A stretch of 7,473 nt of DNA, taken from assembly GCA_027040375.1 (NCBI GenBank), contig JALUMJ010000070.1:3550-11022 (forward strand). The letters run 5' to 3'. The stretch is from Campylobacteraceae bacterium (lineage in GTDB: Bacteria > Campylobacterota > Campylobacteria > Campylobacterales > Sulfurospirillaceae). The notes below the pieces were generated by a model. The model saw only the letters and a list, made by a program, of their open reading frames with translations. It was not told the DNA's origin and did no database searches. This document shows positions 5,824 to 7,473 of this stretch, in pieces. The translations under genes were made by a program, and so were the position numbers. Within the stretch, counting starts at the first letter, position 1; each line of letters opens with the position of its first letter.

Positions 5824-6427
5824 GCATTTTTTCATATATAATAGCGAAAAAATTGACTTTGAATTAATCACAAATAAAAAGCTAAAAAATCTATATATTA
5901 CGATAAACTCCACCAAAGGGGTTGTCGTAAAAAATCCAAACTTTCCCCTTAAAAAAGTCCAAGAAATCGTAAACTCAAAAGCTGCTTGGATATATGACAA
6001 ACTAAAAAATATGGATAAAAAGATAAGCATAAAAGAGATATATGAAAATGAAAATAAGGTTTTACACCTAGGCTTAAAAACCAACTTACATGTAAAGAAT
6101 TTAGAAAACTTTTATAGAGAACAAACCAAAAAGATAGTTTCGCAAGAGATGGAGATTATTTCAGCAAAAATGTCACTATTTCCCACAAAAATATCTTTTA
6201 GAAAAACAAAAAATAGATGGGGAAGTTGCAATCATAGAAATGAATTAAGCTTTACCATCACTCTATCCCAACTTCCAATCGAATGTATAAGATACATCAT
6301 AATCCACGAGCTCTCTCACATACCACATAAAAATCACAAAAGAGAGTTTTATAACACCATAAAAACTTTTATGCCAAACTTCAAAACTCAAGAGAAGATT
6401 TTAAAAGATTATTCACCTATGATATAA
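5819..6427 (+). CDS. YgjP-type zinc metallopeptidase-like protein (DUF45/M48 superfamily), apparent AUU start
   Basis: The 202-residue reading has the family's N-terminal domain ([12 protein letters not shown]...GVVVKNP...KAAWIYDKL, about 18-63). The catalytic part follows, with WGSC (134-137) and HELSH (163-167: His163, Glu164, His167), then NHKREF, where His173 fits the third zinc ligand. YgjP-like proteins are usually 220-240 aa; their substrate is not settled. The first ATG, at 6011, would leave 138 aa and lose the conserved N-terminal domain. The frame is open back to a TAA at 5804-5806 and contains no ATG, GTG or TTG before 6011. ATT at 5819 has AAAGG 8 nt upstream and overlaps the dnaJ stop by two bases. 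The gene is convergent with ppk2, 11 nt away. The family call is firm; the start is inference, and a single-base loss of ATG (a mutation or sequence error) is the alternative. Confidence 0.8.
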   Translation: MKHFFIYNSEKIDFELITNKKLKNLYITINSTKGVVVKNPNFPLKKVQEIVNSKAAWIYDKLKNMDKKISIKEIYENENKVLHLGLKTNLHVKNLENFYREQTKKIVSQEMEIISAKMSLFPTKISFRKTKNRWGSCNHRNELSFTITLSQLPIECIRYIIIHELSHIPHKNHKREFYNTIKTFMPNFKTQEKILKDYSPMI

Positions 6428-6438
6428 GGTGCCTTTTA

Positions 6439-7260
6439 TCAGCCTTTTGAATTGTGAAATTTAAAACCCTTTTCCATCTCTATGGCTTCATCTCTTCCAT
6501 ATACTATGATATTTTTATCTACTTCTATCTCTTTTTTGTCTATTTTATCTGGGTAATCTACAAAATTTAGTATATGTTTTATGGTGTTAATCCTTGCTTT
6601 TTTCTTGTCATCACTTTTAACTATCGTCCATGGGGCAAACTCTGTGTGAGTGGAGCTTAGCATCATAAACTTGGCAAGGGTGTATTCGTTCCATAATTTT
6701 TGAGATTCTTTATCAACGCTTGAAAATTTATACTGCTTCAACGGATCAGTTTCTCTCGCTTTAAACCTTTTGGCTTGCTCATTTTTTGATACAGAAAAAT
6801 AAAACTTAAATATCTTTGTACCGCTCTCCACTATCATACGCTCAAAATCAGGTGCATCTTTTAAAAATTTATGGTGTTCTCTCTCTGTACAAAACCCCAT
6901 AACTGGCTCAACCATAGCTCTGTTATACCAACTTCTATCAAAAAGTACGATTTCACCTGCACTTGGAAGATGCTTTGTGTATCTTTGAAAATACCACTGA
7001 GTCTGCTCTTTTTCATTTGGTTTTTCAAGTGCGACTATCCTAGCACCTCTTGGGTTTAAGTGCTCAGTCACTCTCTTGATAGTTCCACCTTTTCCAGCAG
7101 CGTCACGCCCCTCAAAAATCATGAGGTATTTGAGCCCCTTCTCTTTCACATGGTTTTGAAACTTAAGAAGCTCAATTTGCAATTTTATAAGCTCTTTTTC
7201 ATACTCCAAATTCTCCTCTTTTATCCAAACTTGAACTTTTCCTTTATGTTTATCGGGCAT
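6439..7260 (-). CDS. ppk2: Polyphosphate kinase 2, class I (single domain)
   Basis: PPK2 transfers phosphate between polyphosphate and nucleoside diphosphates, in vivo mostly making ATP or GTP from polyphosphate. The 273-aa product has Walker A GRDAAGKGGT (51-60), Walker B VLFDRSWYNRA (105-115, with Asp108-Arg109), and a lid region around RFKARETDPLKQYKFSSVD (165-183). The signature YTLAKFMMLSSTHTEFAPW (193-211) is followed by KARINTIKHIL. One domain of this length and the DPLKQYK lid fit class I (ADP/GDP-phosphorylating); class II and III are less likely. ATG at 7260 was chosen because AAGGAGGT lies 5 nt upstream. An in-frame ATG at 7302 would place the first codons across the -10 box. The gene appears monocistronic and is convergent with the YgjP-type gene. 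No clear terminator is seen between them. Confidence 0.95.
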   Translation of the reverse strand: MPDKHKGKVQVWIKEENLEYEKELIKLQIELLKFQNHVKEKGLKYLMIFEGRDAAGKGGTIKRVTEHLNPRGARIVALEKPNEKEQTQWYFQRYTKHLPSAGEIVLFDRSWYNRAMVEPVMGFCTEREHHKFLKDAPDFERMIVESGTKIFKFYFSVSKNEQAKRFKARETDPLKQYKFSSVDKESQKLWNEYTLAKFMMLSSTHTEFAPWTIVKSDDKKKARINTIKHILNFVDYPDKIDKKEIEVDKNIIVYGRDEAIEMEKGFKFHNSKG

Positions 7261-7265
7261 TTCGC

Positions 7266-7273
7266 ACCTCCTT
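7266..7273 (-). promoter_or_regulatory. Near-perfect ribosome binding site of ppk2
   Basis: The minus strand reads AAGGAGGT, complementary to the 16S rRNA 3' end over eight bases, 5 nt before the ATG at 7260. It is the strongest ribosome site in the window and fixes the start 14 codons inside the longest open frame. Confidence 0.8.
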
Positions 7274-7280
7274 TGTATGT

Positions 7281-7289
7281 ATTTTACCA
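7281..7289 (-). promoter_or_regulatory. Extended -10 of ppk2
   Basis: The minus strand reads TGGTAAAAT. Transcription would begin near 7274, leaving a very short leader made almost only of the ribosome site. No -35 match is visible at the expected distance. Confidence 0.55.
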
Positions 7290-7325
7290 TAAAATAGAAC
7301 AATACGCTTAGAGTTAACCGTTGGT

Positions 7326-7472
7326 TTACCCTAGTTTCTTATAATTACAGCAGTTAAACATATTTTCTCCTCTTAAAAATATATGGTAAAGATATCGCCA
7401 AGCATCTTTGTCATATATTTTTGAAACTTCATAAACAAATTTTAGATTTATAAAACAGATAGAAATAATGTC
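7326..7472 (-). CDS. 3' end of an unidentified gene (partial, runs off the window)
   Basis: A minus-strand frame is open from the window edge for 48 codons to a TAA at 7328-7326. It reads DIISICFINLKFVYEVSKIY, then DKDAWRYLYHIFLRGENM, then FNCCNYKKLG. In DNA this AT-rich, 48 codons without a stop is more than chance usually gives, and the composition (paired aromatics, Asp-Trp-Arg-Tyr) looks protein-like. I do not recognise the family. The stop lies 65 nt before the ppk2 start, and the ppk2 promoter falls in between. Internally, GAGGAG followed by ATG at about 7360 would start an 11-codon peptide (MFNCCNYKKLG) in the same frame. If the long frame is not real, that mini-gene is the alternative reading. 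Confidence 0.5.
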   Translation of the reverse strand, partial: DIISICFINLKFVYEVSKIYDKDAWRYLYHIFLRGENMFNCCNYKKLG

Positions 7473-7473
7473 G

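Noticed and set aside
5080..6084. Two minus-strand open frames of 114 and 118 codons
   Set aside because: They are antisense to dnaJ and to the start of the YgjP-type gene. Their hydrophobic residues are complements of Lys/Glu-rich codons, and they have no ribosome site support.
6426..6460. Possible terminator between the YgjP-type gene and ppk2
   Set aside because: GCCTTTT occurs twice (6431-6437 and again near 6452) but as a direct repeat. The only inverted match, AAGG-TG-CCTT, has a 2-nt loop and cannot form a useful stem.
7261..7302. Longer ppk2 reading starting at ATG 7302 (14 extra residues)
   Set aside because: The extra codons run across the extended -10 and the AAGGAGGT ribosome site that precedes the ATG at 7260, and their sequence is not PPK2-like.
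1..7473. Mobile element, prophage, CRISPR or defence system
   Set aside because: No terminal repeats, transposase, spacer-repeat array or defence domain is seen; nearly all sequence is accounted for by housekeeping genes of uniform composition.

Overview
The window is AT-rich, densely packed chromosomal DNA. The gene content and order (a Rho-like C-terminus followed by dnaX; an ArsRS-type two-component pair; a J protein ending in a KIKGWF-type tail; a class I PPK2) and the extended -10 promoters (TGnTAWAAT) without clear -35 boxes point to Campylobacterota (Epsilonproteobacteria), probably a free-living Sulfurimonas-like lineage. That placement is inference from recognised protein families; no database search was run. 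I see no mobile element, CRISPR array, tRNA or rRNA.

Left part (1-1889, mostly + strand): the last 18 codons of a gene that is probably rho; a perfect 10-bp terminator hairpin shared with a convergent 38-codon lipoprotein gene on the minus strand; a compact divergent promoter region; then dnaX (DNA polymerase III clamp-loader subunit, TTG start). dnaX carries an A8 tract exactly in the linker after the AAA+/collar region. Slippage there would stop translation within a few codons and give a gamma-like short form.

Middle (1891-4371, minus strand): an operon of response regulator, sensor kinase and recR, read right to left. The first two overlap by ATGA. recR overlaps the kinase 3' end and appears to start at an AUC codon: the first ATG would delete the helix-hairpin-helix, and no ATG/GTG/TTG is available upstream. 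recR and dnaX stop codons face each other with one base between them.

Spacer 4372-4692: contains a previously overlooked-looking 28-aa single-pass membrane protein gene (minus strand, TTG start, AAGGAG ribosome site, extended -10), plus promoters for the two-component operon and for dnaJ.

Right part: dnaJ (+, TTG start) is followed without a gap by a YgjP-type metallopeptidase gene whose N-terminal domain is only encoded if translation starts at an AUU codon at the dnaJ stop. It converges on ppk2 (minus strand), and beyond ppk2 lies the 3' end of an unidentified minus-strand gene running off the window.

The most unusual feature is two independent genes, recR and the YgjP-type gene, each with a well-placed Shine-Dalgarno followed by AUC or AUU and no canonical start. 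Most other content is housekeeping: replication and recombination (dnaX, recR), signalling, protein folding and polyphosphate-driven nucleotide metabolism.
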